A stretch of 64,000 bases of DNA, from NCBI GenBank assembly GCA_011390935.1, contig JAABRL010000009.1, forward strand, positions 1 through 64,000. Reading direction: 5' to 3'. This DNA comes from Gemmatimonas sp. Its GTDB lineage: Bacteria; Gemmatimonadota; Gemmatimonadetes; Gemmatimonadales; Gemmatimonadaceae. The stretch's first letter is position 1. The number at the start of each line of letters is the position of its first letter. The notes under the pieces were generated by a model. It made no database searches. It had not been told where the DNA came from and saw nothing but the letters and a program-made list of their open reading frames with translations. The position numbers and the translations under genes were made by a program. Positions 1-11,420 of this stretch are shown here, piece after piece.

Positions 1-290
1 GACTGCATCACGACGTCGGTGTCGAGGGAGACCACACGATATCGCGAGCTCGTGCGCTCGAGCCGCTGCACGAGCGATTCGAGTGGTTCGTGCAACGTGA
101 CACGACCGCGCTGCATCGCCTCGATCAACTCCGCGAGCGCAATCGTGGGGATCACGGCGATCGCTCGCCCGTTGTCCACGTGCTCGAGGAACGCGCGCGA
201 CGCACGACCGAAATGCGACAGACGACCGCCCAGCCACCAGATGAGGACGTGCGCGTCGATGACCGCTGCGCGTGGCGTCTTGCGTCCCAT
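1..290 (-). CDS. PIN-domain toxin, VapC-like (3' end outside window)
   Basis: The frame starts with ATG at 290 and is still open at base 1, so only the first 96 residues are visible. They match the start of a PIN ribonuclease domain: a hydrophobic strand ending in the first metal-binding Asp (D12, in VIDAH), a WWLGG turn, and a second acidic residue in the ALAELIEAMQRGR helix (E54). The later acidic residues of the active site would lie beyond the edge. It starts 8 nt after the stop of a Phd/VapB-like antitoxin gene, the usual order for such pairs. In this family the toxin cleaves RNA and is blocked by its antitoxin; the target here is unknown. Confidence 0.7.
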   Translation of the reverse strand, partial: MGRKTPRAAVIDAHVLIWWLGGRLSHFGRASRAFLEHVDNGRAIAVIPTIALAELIEAMQRGRVTLHEPLESLVQRLERTSSRYRVVSLDTDVVMQ

Positions 291-298
291 TGCGGCGC

Positions 299-718
299 TC
301 AGCGTCGGCGCGTTCGGCCGGCGTACCCTCGCGCCGGCCTCGGTTCCGCCACACGCTGCGGAATATCGACGGCATCGGCCTCGGCACGTGCCAGCCGCTC
401 CATCTTCGCCTCGAATCGCGCCTGCGCCTCCTCGCGCGAATCGCGAAGCACGGCGCCGAGCGACACGCCGGCACCTGGATGCAGGGTGGCCAGTCCCGCC
501 AGTGGGCGCGGCGCGGGTACCCAGTTCGATGAGAGTCGTGCCAGTTCACGCTCGAGCGCCTGCAGCGTCGAGGCGCGTAGCAGCACCAGATCGTCCGCAT
601 GGCTGCGGTGGGAGAGGCGCACCTGCTCCAACCGTCCCGAGAGCAGTTCCTCCGCGAGGCGGAAGAGTTGCGCACGGGCTTCGGTCAACGGGACGACCAC
701 AGGAGACGGTTTGTCCAT
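299..718 (-). CDS. Phd/YefM-like antitoxin of a VapBC-type pair
   Basis: The protein has 139 residues. The frame is open further upstream, but the ATG at 718 is preferred because the Phd-like fold starts there (VVVPLTEARAQLFRLAEELL, then a basic strand and LVLLRASTLQALERELARL). The C-terminal half is charged and Arg-rich, as expected of the flexible tail that wraps the toxin. It is followed after 8 nt by the PIN-domain gene. Antitoxins of this family bind their own promoter; a repeated GTACAG lies at 750-767 over a possible -10 region. The alternative is a free-standing transcription regulator, which the neighbour makes less likely. Confidence 0.65.
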   Translation of the reverse strand: MDKPSPVVVPLTEARAQLFRLAEELLSGRLEQVRLSHRSHADDLVLLRASTLQALERELARLSSNWVPAPRPLAGLATLHPGAGVSLGAVLRDSREEAQARFEAKMERLARAEADAVDIPQRVAEPRPARGYAGRTRRR

Positions 719-749
719 GCACAGCTCCGCGGCGGTGATGAAATGAAGC

Positions 750-787
750 GTACAGGTATCCGTACAGTACGAAGGCGGTGACGTCAA
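750..787 (-). promoter_or_regulatory. possible promoter/operator of the toxin-antitoxin pair
   Basis: On the minus strand TTGACG (782-787) lies 17 bp from TACGGA (759-764), a good -35 with a weak -10. The -10 region is covered by a direct repeat of GTACAG (750-755 and 762-767, plus strand) with a third GTAC at 767-770. Such repeats over the -10 fit antitoxin autorepression. This is inference from position and symmetry only. Confidence 0.35.
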
Positions 788-841
788 GCGCCGAATCACG
801 CACGGCGTATCACGATCGCGCCGGTAGCCTCCGGCAACGCA

Positions 842-876
842 CACGCGGCGCGCTCCACCAGGAAGCGCGCCGCGTG
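842..876 (-). terminator. hairpin downstream of sdhB
   Basis: A perfect 13-bp stem (842-854 with 864-876) and a 9-nt loop begin 24 nt after the sdhB stop. There is no T-run, as is common for hairpins in this window. It probably ends the sdhCAB transcript. Confidence 0.65.
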
Positions 877-899
877 CAGACCATCAGAGCCGTGCCACA

Positions 900-1672
900 T
901 CACCCCGCGCCGGCCGTCTCCTTGGGCTCGACATACCGTACCGCCGCCACCGCGTAATCACGATTCATGCGCTTGATCACGTCGATGGAAATCTCCTTCG
1001 GGCACGCTTCCTGACACTCGCCCGTGAGCGTGCAGTGCCCGAAGCCCTCGATGTCCATCTGCTCCACCATGGCCAGCGCGCGACGATCGCGCTCCGGCTG
1101 CCCCTGCGGCAACAGGCCCAGGTGCGTGATCTTGGCGCCGGTGAAGAGCGAGGCCGACGCGTTCGGGCACGCGGCCACGCACGCGCCGCAGCCGATGCAC
1201 GCCGCGGCGTCCATCGATTCGTCCACCACTTCCTTGCCGATGAGAATCTCGTTGGCGTCGCGCGCACCGCCCGTGTTCACCGACACATAGCCGCCCGCCT
1301 GAATGATGCGGTCGAACGCGCTGCGGTCCACCACCAGATCCTTGACCATCGGGAACGCCTTCGCACGCCACGGCTCCACCCAGATCTCGTCGCCATCCTT
1401 GAAGGCGCGCATGTGCAGCTGACAGGTGGTGGCACCCTTCCACGGGCCGTGCGCCTGTCCGCTGATCATCATGTTGCAGGAGCCGCAGATGCCCTCGCGA
1501 CAATCGTGCGCAAACGCGATAGGCTCCTTCCCCTCGAGCGTGAGCTTGTCGTTGAGCATGTCGAACATCTCGAGGAACGACATGTCCGCCTCGACCCCGT
1601 CCATGGGATAGGTCTCGAGCTTGCCGGCCGTGTTGGGGCCGCTCTGGCGCCAGACGTGCAGTGTGAGTCGCA

Positions 1673-1673
<1 letters not shown>
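900..1673 (-). CDS. sdhB: succinate dehydrogenase iron-sulfur subunit
   Basis: This 257-residue protein is the electron-transfer subunit of respiratory complex II and passes electrons from SdhA to the membrane heme subunit. The [2Fe-2S] domain has C58, C63, C66 and C84 (CREGICGSC). The C-terminal domain has [11 protein letters not shown] (C159, C162, C165, C169) and [11 protein letters not shown] (C214, C220, C224) for the [4Fe-4S] and [3Fe-4S] clusters. Its ATG overlaps the sdhA stop in TAATG, so the two are translationally coupled. With the five-helix SdhC this is a B-type enzyme; the equally similar fumarate reductases cannot be excluded from sequence, but the mdh neighbour favours SDH. 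Confidence 0.95.
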
Positions 1674-3589
<1,916 letters not shown>

Positions 3590-3590
3590 C

Positions 3591-4283
3591 TCAGTGGCCC
3601 TCCGCCATCACGGGCGAGGGCGCGTCGGGGAAGGCGCCGGCGAGGGCGCCAATGGGGATTGCCGCGAAGCCCAACACCACGGCGGCCGCCAGCACGACCG
3701 ACAGGCGGCGCTTGAGCGGCGTCGGCGTGGGGCGTGCTATCCCAAGCGTGCGAAACACCGCCCACGTTCCGTGATACAGGTGCAGCCCCAGTGCGCCGAT
3801 GGCGAGCACGTAGAAGCCGGCCACCAACGGGTTCGCCAGCCCCTGTCGCACGTTGTTGTACGGATCGAGGTGCACGAAGCCCGGCGCGGCGACCTGGCCG
3901 AGTGTCATGTGCAGAATGTGAAACACGATGAATGCCAGCAGCAGCACACCGCCCCAGCGAATGGTCTTCGCGGCGAACGTGGTGACCTGCGGCGCCGTCT
4001 TCGCATACTGCTGCGGGCGGGCGGCGTTGGAGCGTTGCGTGAGCTGATACGCGGCCAGCGCGTGCAGCAGCACGGCCACAATCAGACCGCCGCGTGCCGC
4101 CCAGAGCAGCGGCATGCTCGTGCGCAGCAGCAGTGCATACTCGTGCATGGCCTCGGCGCCCTTGAACATGAGCAGGTTGCCGGACATGTGTCCAAGTACG
4201 AACAGCACGCCGACAATGCCGGTAATCGCCATGACGAACTTCTTGCCGATCGTGCTGTCCCAGAACCGTGCGAGATACGACAT
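3591..4283 (-). CDS. sdhC: succinate dehydrogenase cytochrome b558 subunit
   Basis: This 230-residue membrane anchor has five predicted helices (about 15-40, 55-80, 112-135, 155-180, 198-222) and His residues in four of them ([32 protein letters not shown]), as in the two-heme b558 family that works without SdhD. No sdhD is present. It leads the sdhCAB unit. The start ATG at 4283 lies only 13 nt from a strong hairpin that ends mdh, with no visible Shine-Dalgarno site. Confidence 0.92.
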   Translation of the reverse strand: MSYLARFWDSTIGKKFVMAITGIVGVLFVLGHMSGNLLMFKGAEAMHEYALLLRTSMPLLWAARGGLIVAVLLHALAAYQLTQRSNAARPQQYAKTAPQVTTFAAKTIRWGGVLLLAFIVFHILHMTLGQVAAPGFVHLDPYNNVRQGLANPLVAGFYVLAIGALGLHLYHGTWAVFRTLGIARPTPTPLKRRLSVVLAAAVVLGFAAIPIGALAGAFPDAPSPVMAEGH

Positions 4284-4296
4284 GTGGGTTTGAAAG

Positions 4297-4328
4297 GGCC
4301 CGGGATCGCGCAGTGCGACGCCCGGGCC
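4297..4328 (-). terminator. hairpin between mdh and sdhC
   Basis: The 8-bp stem GGCCCGGG/CCCGGGCC (4297-4304 with 4321-4328) encloses a second small stem (4306-4309 with 4315-4318). On the minus strand it is followed by CTTTC. It starts 17 nt after the mdh stop and ends 13 nt before the sdhC start, so it is either a terminator or a partial attenuator within an mdh-sdhCAB unit. Confidence 0.65.
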
Positions 4329-4345
4329 GGTGAAAGTTCAGTGAA

Positions 4346-5455
<1,110 letters not shown>

Positions 5456-6454
5456 TTACCCGCCCACCTCACTCAACGCCCGCAATCCGCCCACCTGCAT
5501 CTGGAGCAGCTGATGCTCCTTGGGCTTTTCTTCCAGCGCCTTCCGGAACAAGGGCTCCAACGGATCGCCACGACGCAGCGCGTCGCGCAGCAGCACTTCA
5601 TGATCACCAAACAGGCAGGTGCGCAGGCGACCATCGGCTGTGAGCCGCACGCGATTGCATGACGCGCAGTACGTATGCGTCATGGGCGTGATCACGCCGA
5701 TCGTGCCGGCCGCATCGGGCAGGCGGTAGTACCGCGCCGGCCCATTCCCGCGTGACGGCCCCGCATCGTCCGCCAACGCACCGATCGCCGACACACGCTC
5801 CAGCACCTCGGCCGTGGGCACCACATGCTCCCATGTGAGTTCGCGCAGGTCGCCCACCGGCATGAGCTCGATGAAGCGCACATGCCACGGGTGGTCACGC
5901 GTGAGCGCGGCAAAGTCGGCGATTTCGTCATCGTTCACGCCGCGCATCACCACCACGTTCACCTTGATGGGGTGCAGCCCCGCGGCCTGCGCCGCGCCCG
6001 CCGCCCGCACCAGATCGAAGCCCAGATCACGGCGTGCAATGGCGACCACGCGATCGGCGCGCAGCGAATCGGCGCTGATGTTCACGCGATCGAGTCCCGC
6101 CTCGGCCAGCGGCCCCGCCATCTCGGGCAGCTTCACGCCGTTGGTGGAGAGCGCGATGTCCTCCACGCCCGGCACCGCGCGCAGCATGCGCACCAGCTCC
6201 ACGAGCTGCGGCCGAATGGTGGGCTCGCCGCCTGTGAGACGAATGCGACGAAGCCCAAGCGGCGCGAGCTGCCGCACCACCTCGGTGATCTCTTCGTAGC
6301 GCAGGATCTCGGCCTTGGGCAGCCACGGCAGCCCTTCGAGCGGCATGCAGTACTGACACCGGAAGTTGCACCGGTCGGTGACGGAGATGCGCAGATACTC
6401 GATGCCGCGGCCGAACTGGTCGCGCAGCGTCACGCGGTTCTCAGGCGCCGTCAT
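5456..6454 (-). CDS. moaA: GTP 3',8-cyclase MoaA (molybdopterin biosynthesis)
   Basis: This 332-residue radical-SAM enzyme carries out the first step of molybdenum-cofactor synthesis, rearranging GTP to 3',8-cyclo-dihydro-GTP. The N-terminal CNFRCQYC (C29, C33, C36) holds the SAM cluster. The C-terminal CASCNRVRLTADGRLRTC holds the second cluster that binds GTP, and the protein ends in the required Gly-Gly. The ATG at 6454 overlaps the moaE stop by 4 nt (ATGA), so the longer open frame is rejected. moaC and moeA/mogA genes are not in the window. Confidence 0.95.
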   Translation of the reverse strand: MTAPENRVTLRDQFGRGIEYLRISVTDRCNFRCQYCMPLEGLPWLPKAEILRYEEITEVVRQLAPLGLRRIRLTGGEPTIRPQLVELVRMLRAVPGVEDIALSTNGVKLPEMAGPLAEAGLDRVNISADSLRADRVVAIARRDLGFDLVRAAGAAQAAGLHPIKVNVVVMRGVNDDEIADFAALTRDHPWHVRFIELMPVGDLRELTWEHVVPTAEVLERVSAIGALADDAGPSRGNGPARYYRLPDAAGTIGVITPMTHTYCASCNRVRLTADGRLRTCLFGDHEVLLRDALRRGDPLEPLFRKALEEKPKEHQLLQMQVGGLRALSEVGG

Positions 6455-6915
6455 GAAGACACCGCCGCCGTGGCCGCGCGGGTGGGATCCACCCACTCCC
6501 GCGTGCCGTCCACGTAGTGCTCCCGCTTCCAGATGGGCACACGCACCTTGAGCGTCTCGATCACGAAGCGCATGGCGTCCATGGACGGGGCCCGGCGCGC
6601 GTCGGCGCAGGCGATCGCCACGCTCGCCTCGCCGACGGTGAGCGTGCCGACGCGGTGCACCACCGCACACCGCACCGACGGCCACTGCGCCTGCGCTTCT
6701 GCCACCACGCGTTCCAGTTCTCGCGTGGCCATCGGCTCGTAAGCCTCGTAATCGATGCCCGACACGGCCCGCCCGTCGTTGTGCTCGCGCACGGTGCCCA
6801 CGAAGGTGGAAATTGCGCCCACGCCGGCATCCTGCACGCGCGCCACGAGCGCGAGCAGATCGATCGGCTCGTGCACGATGGCCACGTGGCCCGCGGTCGC
6901 GCGGGGCTCAGCCAC
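6451..6915 (-). CDS. moaE: molybdopterin synthase large subunit MoaE
   Basis: MoaE receives sulfur from thiocarboxylated MoaD to make molybdopterin. The core is clear: STFVGTVREHN near the start, then HRVGTLTVGEASVAIACADARR, and the active-site lysines in LKVRVPIWKREHYVDGTREWV. I place the start at GTG 6915, which overlaps the moaD stop by 8 nt and gives 154 residues. An ATG at 6948 would add 11 residues but overlap moaD by 41 nt. The 3' end is coupled to moaA by ATGA. Confidence 0.92.
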   Translation of the reverse strand: MAEPRATAGHVAIVHEPIDLLALVARVQDAGVGAISTFVGTVREHNDGRAVSGIDYEAYEPMATRELERVVAEAQAQWPSVRCAVVHRVGTLTVGEASVAIACADARRAPSMDAMRFVIETLKVRVPIWKREHYVDGTREWVDPTRAATAAVSS

Positions 6916-7153
6916 CGGCCACCGGCGGAATGAGCGCGACTTCGTCACCTGGCATCACCATGTGGCTCGGCGCCGCGTATGCGTGGTTCACGGCCACCAG
7001 GGGGGTGGCGGGCAGACGATCGCCACCGGCCAGGGGCCGCATTGCATCCACCAGGTCGGCCACGGAGCACGGCGCGGCGATCGGCACCGGGAGGGTGCGC
7101 GTGCCAAAGGCATCCGCGTAAGAGGCGAAGAGCAGAACAGGAACGGGAGTCAT
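6908..7153 (-). CDS. moaD: molybdopterin synthase sulfur carrier MoaD
   Basis: This 81-residue ubiquitin-like protein ends in VAGG; the terminal Gly-Gly is adenylated and thiocarboxylated so that MoaD can carry sulfur to MoaE. It is the first gene of moaD-moaE-moaA, with overlaps at both junctions. The start codon lies exactly 6 nt after a TAGGTT box (7160-7165), which suggests transcription beginning at the ATG itself. Confidence 0.92.
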   Translation of the reverse strand: MTPVPVLLFASYADAFGTRTLPVPIAAPCSVADLVDAMRPLAGGDRLPATPLVAVNHAYAAPSHMVMPGDEVALIPPVAGG

Positions 7154-7159
7154 GTCTGT

Positions 7160-7165
7160 AACCTA
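7160..7165 (-). promoter_or_regulatory. -10 box of moaD, leaderless type
   Basis: TAGGTT on the minus strand ends 6 nt before the moaD ATG. The same spacing recurs at five other gene starts in the window. No good -35 is seen 17 bp upstream (GAACCA). Confidence 0.4.
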
Positions 7166-7214
7166 TGCCGGAAGCTCGGAAATGGTTCAGATCGCGTACG
7201 GACCGATGAGAAAC

Positions 7215-7245
7215 GGCCTCGTCGTCCGGGAGGAACAACGAGGCC
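7215..7245 (-). terminator. terminator of the HU gene
   Basis: The 8-bp stem GGCCTCGT/ACGAGGCC (7215-7222 with 7238-7245) has a 15-nt loop. Its 3' side on the minus strand is followed by GTTTCT. It lies 27 nt after the HU stop and upstream of moaD. Confidence 0.65.
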
Positions 7246-7272
7246 GCTCACATACATCCCGAACGCCGCCAG

Positions 7273-7656
7273 TCAGAGTGGACCACCCTCGAGCATGGGG
7301 CCGCTGGGGAGACGCTGCGCGGCATCGGCCGCGGCCTTCTCCGCCAGCTCCAACGCCTCGTCGGCGTCGGCCACCAGCGTGCGCAGCTCCTTGGACGGCT
7401 TGAACACCGGCACCGGCCGCGCGGACACCTCCACGGGCGACCCGGTGCGCGGATTGCGCGCCATACGCGTCTTGCGCTGCCGGATCTTGAACGTGCCGAA
7501 GCCGCGCACCTCGATGTTCTTCTGCTCGGCGAGCGCGTCCTTGATCGCATCGAGAAAAGCGTCCACGACGCGCGCGCAGTCTTTCTTCGAGATGGTAGGA
7601 CCGGCGGTCCGCGCAATGCGCGCCGTGACGTTTTCCACCAGATCGGCTTTCGTCAT
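7273..7656 (-). CDS. HU-family DNA-binding protein
   Basis: The protein has 127 residues. The ATG at 7656 starts the normal HU fold (MTKADLVENV); the open frame is longer but lacks homology there. The DNA-bending arm is typical: GFGTFKIRQRKTRMARNPRTG (broadly residues 50-70) followed by VPVFKPSKELR. After the usual end of HU comes a tail of about 33 residues rich in Ala and acidic residues, which is longer than in the E. coli proteins. It has its own promoter (7739-7767) and terminator (7215-7245). It could be HU or an IHF-like paralogue; the sequence does not decide. Confidence 0.92.
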   Translation of the reverse strand: MTKADLVENVTARIARTAGPTISKKDCARVVDAFLDAIKDALAEQKNIEVRGFGTFKIRQRKTRMARNPRTGSPVEVSARPVPVFKPSKELRTLVADADEALELAEKAAADAAQRLPSGPMLEGGPL

Positions 7657-7738
7657 GAGCGTTTCCAGGGGGGCAGCGCGCCGAACAACCATCCGACGCG
7701 AGGGGCGCGTCACGAGCACGAGACGCGCAGAAAGACCG

Positions 7739-7767
7739 AACCTACCGCTTCATGTCGCGGGAGTCAA
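7739..7767 (-). promoter_or_regulatory. promoter of the HU gene
   Basis: TTGACT (7762-7767), a 17-bp spacer and TAGGTT (7739-7744) lie on the minus strand about 80 nt before the HU start. This is among the best -35/-10 pairs in the window and matches the pattern seen before rplU. Confidence 0.6.
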
Positions 7768-7796
7768 GCGATTGGCACACAAGCAGTTGTGACGCC

Positions 7797-8915
7797 TCAC
7801 ACGCGTGCTGACGTGAGCGCATCGAGAAACTCGGCGAAGTGCGGCACGGCGTCGTGAGGACCGGGGGCGGCTTCCGGGTGGTACTGCACCCCGAAAACAG
7901 GCAGCGTGCGATGACGCAGCCCTTCGACGGTGCCGTCGTTGAGGTTCACATGCGTGACCTCGAGATCGGGGGCACCGAGCACGCCGTCTGTCTCGGAGCC
8001 GGCCACGGCAAAGCCGTGGTTCTGCGACGTGATCAGCACCTTGCCCGTGGAGAACTCCTTCACCGGCTGATTTCCTCCGCGATGACCGAACGGCATCTTG
8101 GTGGTGTGCCCGCCAAACGAAAGCGCCAACAGCTGGTGGCCGAGGCAGATGCCGAACATCGGCACGCCCGCTTCCGCGATCGCCTGAATGTTCGGGAGCG
8201 CGTACGTGACGGCTTCCGGGTCGCCGGGCCCATTGGACAGGAACACGCCATCGGGCTTGAGGGCGAGCACCTCGCTGGCCGGCGTTCCCGCCGGCACCAC
8301 CGTGGCGCGCACGCCATGCGCATCGAACAGACGCAGGATATTGCGCTTCACACCGAAATCGTATGCCACAATGTGAAATGGATGCTGCGCGTTGCCCCAG
8401 GCATACGGCTCGGGCGTCGTCACTACCGATGCCAAGTCGAGCCCCACCATGGAGGGACAGCCTCCGAGCGCGGTGAGTGCCTCGGCGGATGGCGTGGTAC
8501 CGGCGCTGATGACGCCGCGCATCACGCCGCGTGAGCGCAGGTGCCGCGCGAGGCGCCGTGTGTCCACCTCGGTGAGGATCGGCACGTTGGCCTCGCCGAG
8601 CCACGCCTGCAGCGACCCGTCGGCACGCCAGTTGGAGTACGTGCGCGACAGTTCACGGACGACAACGCCGGCCACCTGCGGCCGCGCTGACTCCGGGTCT
8701 TCCTGGTTCACGCCGTAGTTGCCGATCATGGGCGCCGTCATGACCACGATCTGCGCGTTGTACGAGGGGTCGCTGAAGACCTCCTGATACCCGGTCATGT
8801 TCGTGGTGAAGACGACCTCTGCCACCGTCGGCGCGGTCGGACCCACAAGCCGGCCAAGGAAAAGGGTTCCGTCCTCGAGGAGGAGGAACCCTTCCGGCGG
8901 TAGCGACTCAGCCAC
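7797..8915 (-). CDS. carA: carbamoyl-phosphate synthase small (glutaminase) subunit
   Basis: CarA (372 residues) hydrolyses glutamine and passes ammonia to CarB for carbamoyl phosphate, used in arginine and pyrimidine synthesis. The N-terminal domain has VVFTTNMTGYQEVFSDPSY. The class I amidotransferase domain has the nucleophile C257 (FGICLGHQLL) and the His-Glu pair in QYHPEAAPGP. I use GTG 8915, 11 nt after the secG stop; there is no ATG nearby in frame. No carB follows: the next gene is HU. Confidence 0.93.
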   Translation of the reverse strand: MAESLPPEGFLLLEDGTLFLGRLVGPTAPTVAEVVFTTNMTGYQEVFSDPSYNAQIVVMTAPMIGNYGVNQEDPESARPQVAGVVVRELSRTYSNWRADGSLQAWLGEANVPILTEVDTRRLARHLRSRGVMRGVISAGTTPSAEALTALGGCPSMVGLDLASVVTTPEPYAWGNAQHPFHIVAYDFGVKRNILRLFDAHGVRATVVPAGTPASEVLALKPDGVFLSNGPGDPEAVTYALPNIQAIAEAGVPMFGICLGHQLLALSFGGHTTKMPFGHRGGNQPVKEFSTGKVLITSQNHGFAVAGSETDGVLGAPDLEVTHVNLNDGTVEGLRHRTLPVFGVQYHPEAAPGPHDAVPHFAEFLDALTSARV

Positions 8916-8926
8916 CGGCGACCCCG

Positions 8927-9316
8927 TCAATTGCTGGGCGGGGTCGTCGGCGCCGGCTCGGTGGTGGCCGGCGCGTCGAGAGGCAATGCCGGCGCAGCGC
9001 CACCCGGGGCCACCGGCGACGGCGCGGCGGCCGGCGCGGAGAGGCGATCGAGCACTGACGTGGGAACGGCCGAGCGCGCCGACATCAGCTGCAGGATGAA
9101 CGCCAGCACCAGGAAGATGCCGCCGCACCACCAGGACAGCTTGGTGAGCAGGTTGCCCGCCTGACGCGTGCCCATGAACGAGTCGGACGACGAACTCGCG
9201 CCACCAAAGCTGGCGGCCAGGCCACCGCCCTTGCCGGCCTGCAGAAGGATCACGACGCCGAGCAGCAGCGCGTCGAGGATGAGAATGGTGAGCAGCAGCG
9301 TGTACATGGCGATCAA
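8927..9316 (-). CDS. secG: preprotein translocase subunit SecG
   Basis: This 129-residue protein belongs to the SecYEG export channel. Two membrane helices (about 3-22 and 52-72) flank the conserved cytoplasmic loop LLQAGKGGGLAASFGG. The tail after residue 75 is rich in Pro, Ala and Thr and probably disordered. The position just after tpiA in a gap-pgk-tpiA-secG string is a common bacterial arrangement, which supports the call. Confidence 0.9.
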   Translation of the reverse strand: MIAMYTLLLTILILDALLLGVVILLQAGKGGGLAASFGGASSSSDSFMGTRQAGNLLTKLSWWCGGIFLVLAFILQLMSARSAVPTSVLDRLSAPAAAPSPVAPGGAAPALPLDAPATTEPAPTTPPSN

Positions 9317-9437
9317 ACGGGGGACGGGTCAGTGGACCAGCGTAGCCTCGAAACTTCGCCGTTCGCAGGGTGTGGCGCAAGCCCCGAAACGACCCGCGCA
9401 CCCGGGAGACAACCCGATGGCGGACAAGCGGTTGCCG

Positions 9438-10202
9438 CTATCGACGTACCTCGGTGCGCACGATCGCGCTCCAGCCGTCGGCGTCGAGACTCGCGCCTCC
9501 CACCAGCAGGCCGTCCACATCGGGCGCCGCCAGCAGTTCCGCCGCATTGCCGCGATTCACCGACCCGCCATAACAGATCGGCACCTGCCCCGCTCGCACA
9601 CCACCACGCGCCCGCAACGCGGCCCGCAACACGCCGTGAATGGCCGACGCATCGGCCGGCGTGGCCGTGCGCCCGGTCCCGATGGCCCAGACCGGTTCGT
9701 ACGCCAGGACCACCTGTCCGACTTCTGCGTCGGTCAGCAGTGCGAGGCCTGCCGTCAACTGACGCTCGACCACCGACTCGGTGATCCCGGCCTCGCGCTC
9801 CGACAACGTCTCGCCAACGCAGAGCATGGGGATGAGGCGGGTGTCAAGCGCCAGCCGCACCTTCCGCCCCGTGGCCTCATCACTCTCGCCGAACACGTGC
9901 CGTCGCTCGGAGTGCCCGATCAGCACCGCCCGCGCGCCCGCATCGCGCGCGATCGATGCCGAGTTCTCCCCCGTAAAGGCGCCCGACGCCTCGCTGTGCA
10001 CGTGCTGGACGCCCACCAGCACATCGGGGCGCTCGTGCAGCGCATCCATCACGGCGGCCATCGAGAGCGCCGGCGGGAAGAACAGCATCGATCGGTCGTC
10101 GAGCCGCGGCGTCTGGTGGAGGAACCGTTGCATGAACGCCTTCGCGTCCGTGGGGCCGTGATTGAGCTTCCAGTTGGCGGCAAAAATCGGAGTGCGCAGC
10201 AC
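9438..10202 (-). CDS. tpiA: triosephosphate isomerase
   Basis: The 254-residue TIM-barrel enzyme interconverts dihydroxyacetone phosphate and glyceraldehyde 3-phosphate. The catalytic residues are visible: N10/K12 (FAANWKLN), His in LIGHSERR and Glu in AYEPVWAIGTG, with the phosphate-binding YGGSV near the end. It follows pgk after 5 nt. The next gene, secG, is 121 nt further. Confidence 0.96.
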   Translation of the reverse strand: MLRTPIFAANWKLNHGPTDAKAFMQRFLHQTPRLDDRSMLFFPPALSMAAVMDALHERPDVLVGVQHVHSEASGAFTGENSASIARDAGARAVLIGHSERRHVFGESDEATGRKVRLALDTRLIPMLCVGETLSEREAGITESVVERQLTAGLALLTDAEVGQVVLAYEPVWAIGTGRTATPADASAIHGVLRAALRARGGVRAGQVPICYGGSVNRGNAAELLAAPDVDGLLVGGASLDADGWSAIVRTEVRR

Positions 10203-10207
10203 GCGGT

Positions 10208-11407
10208 CTATCCCTGGTCGAGAGCGGCGACGCCGGGCAGCACCTTCCCCTCGAGGAACTCGAGAGACGCCCCGCCGCCGGTGGAGATGTGGGTGAGCCG
10301 TGACTCCAACCCGGCCTCCGCGATCGCGGCCGCCGAATCGCCGCCTCCCACGATGGTGGTGGCGCCCCGGTCAGTGGCGTGGGCCAGGCTGTCGGCCACG
10401 GCGCGTGTGCCTCGGTCGTACGGCGGCTTCTCGAACACGCCCATCGGGCCGTTCCAGAGCACCGTTTCGGCGCGCTCGATTTCCGCCGAGAAGAGCTTGA
10501 TCGATTCCGGCCCGATATCGAACATCGCCTCGCCCGACACGATGGCTTCGCGCGAGACCACATGCGCGCGCGACGCATCATCCATGGACGGCGAGACCAT
10601 CGCGTCGAGCGGCAGCAACAGCTTCTTGCCCGCGCGCGCGATCAGGTCACGCGCCATGTCCACGCGATCCGGCTCCACCAGCGAGTTGCCGGTTTCGAAT
10701 CCCATCGCGCGAAAGAAGGTGCAGGCCATGGCGCCGCCAATGAGCAGCCGCTCCACCTTGGGAAGCAGCGCCTCGATCACATCGATCTTGCCCGAAATCT
10801 TGCTGCCGCCGAGGATGGCAACAAACGGGTGATCCGGGCTCTCGAGCGTCTCGCCGAGAAACGCGAGTTCGCGTTCCATGAGCAGGCCGGCCACGGCCGG
10901 TCGCAGGTACTCCGTGACGCCTACGGTGCTGGCGTGCGCGCGATGCGCGGCACCAAACGCATCGTTCACGTACAGATCGCCAAGCTCGGCGATCTGCTTG
11001 GAGAGCGTCGAATCGTTCTTCTCCTCGCCTGCCAGATAGCGCGTGTTTTCGAGCAGCAACACGCTGCCAGCGGCCATGGCGTGCGTCGCGGCCACGGCGG
11101 TCGGCCCTACCGTCTCCGGAAGGAATTGCACCACGCGCGGTGACAACGCCGTCGCGAGGCGCTGCGCGACCGGTGCCAGGGTGTATCGTGCATCGGGCGC
11201 GCCCTTGGGGCGCCCCAGATGCGAGAGCAGCACCACCTTTGCTCCCGCGTCGCACAGTGCCGTGATGGTGGGCAGTGCGGCAAGAATGCGGGTGGCGTCG
11301 GCCACGCGCCCCTCGTCGTCGAGGGGCACGTTGAAATCCACGCGCACGAGCGCACGACGTCCGCGCAGCTCCGTTGCCGTGAGGTGTCTGATCGTGCGCG
11401 TCGTCAT
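10208..11407 (-). CDS. pgk: phosphoglycerate kinase
   Basis: This 399-residue enzyme transfers phosphate from 1,3-bisphosphoglycerate to ADP. Visible family blocks are RVDFNVPLD, LLSHLGRPKG, the FGAAHRAHAS loop, LGGSKISGKIDVI and the C-terminal GGGDSAAAI with STGGGASLEFLEG. The length is normal. It stands between gap (13 nt) and tpiA (5 nt), clearly one transcription unit. Confidence 0.96.
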   Translation of the reverse strand: MTTRTIRHLTATELRGRRALVRVDFNVPLDDEGRVADATRILAALPTITALCDAGAKVVLLSHLGRPKGAPDARYTLAPVAQRLATALSPRVVQFLPETVGPTAVAATHAMAAGSVLLLENTRYLAGEEKNDSTLSKQIAELGDLYVNDAFGAAHRAHASTVGVTEYLRPAVAGLLMERELAFLGETLESPDHPFVAILGGSKISGKIDVIEALLPKVERLLIGGAMACTFFRAMGFETGNSLVEPDRVDMARDLIARAGKKLLLPLDAMVSPSMDDASRAHVVSREAIVSGEAMFDIGPESIKLFSAEIERAETVLWNGPMGVFEKPPYDRGTRAVADSLAHATDRGATTIVGGGDSAAAIAEAGLESRLTHISTGGGASLEFLEGKVLPGVAALDQG

Positions 11408-11420
11408 GTGTGTGTCCAGC

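Noticed and set aside
7154-7272. Possible molybdenum-cofactor riboswitch before moaD
   Set aside because: The 119 nt hold the HU terminator and a leaderless -10; there is no space for an aptamer and no matching fold.
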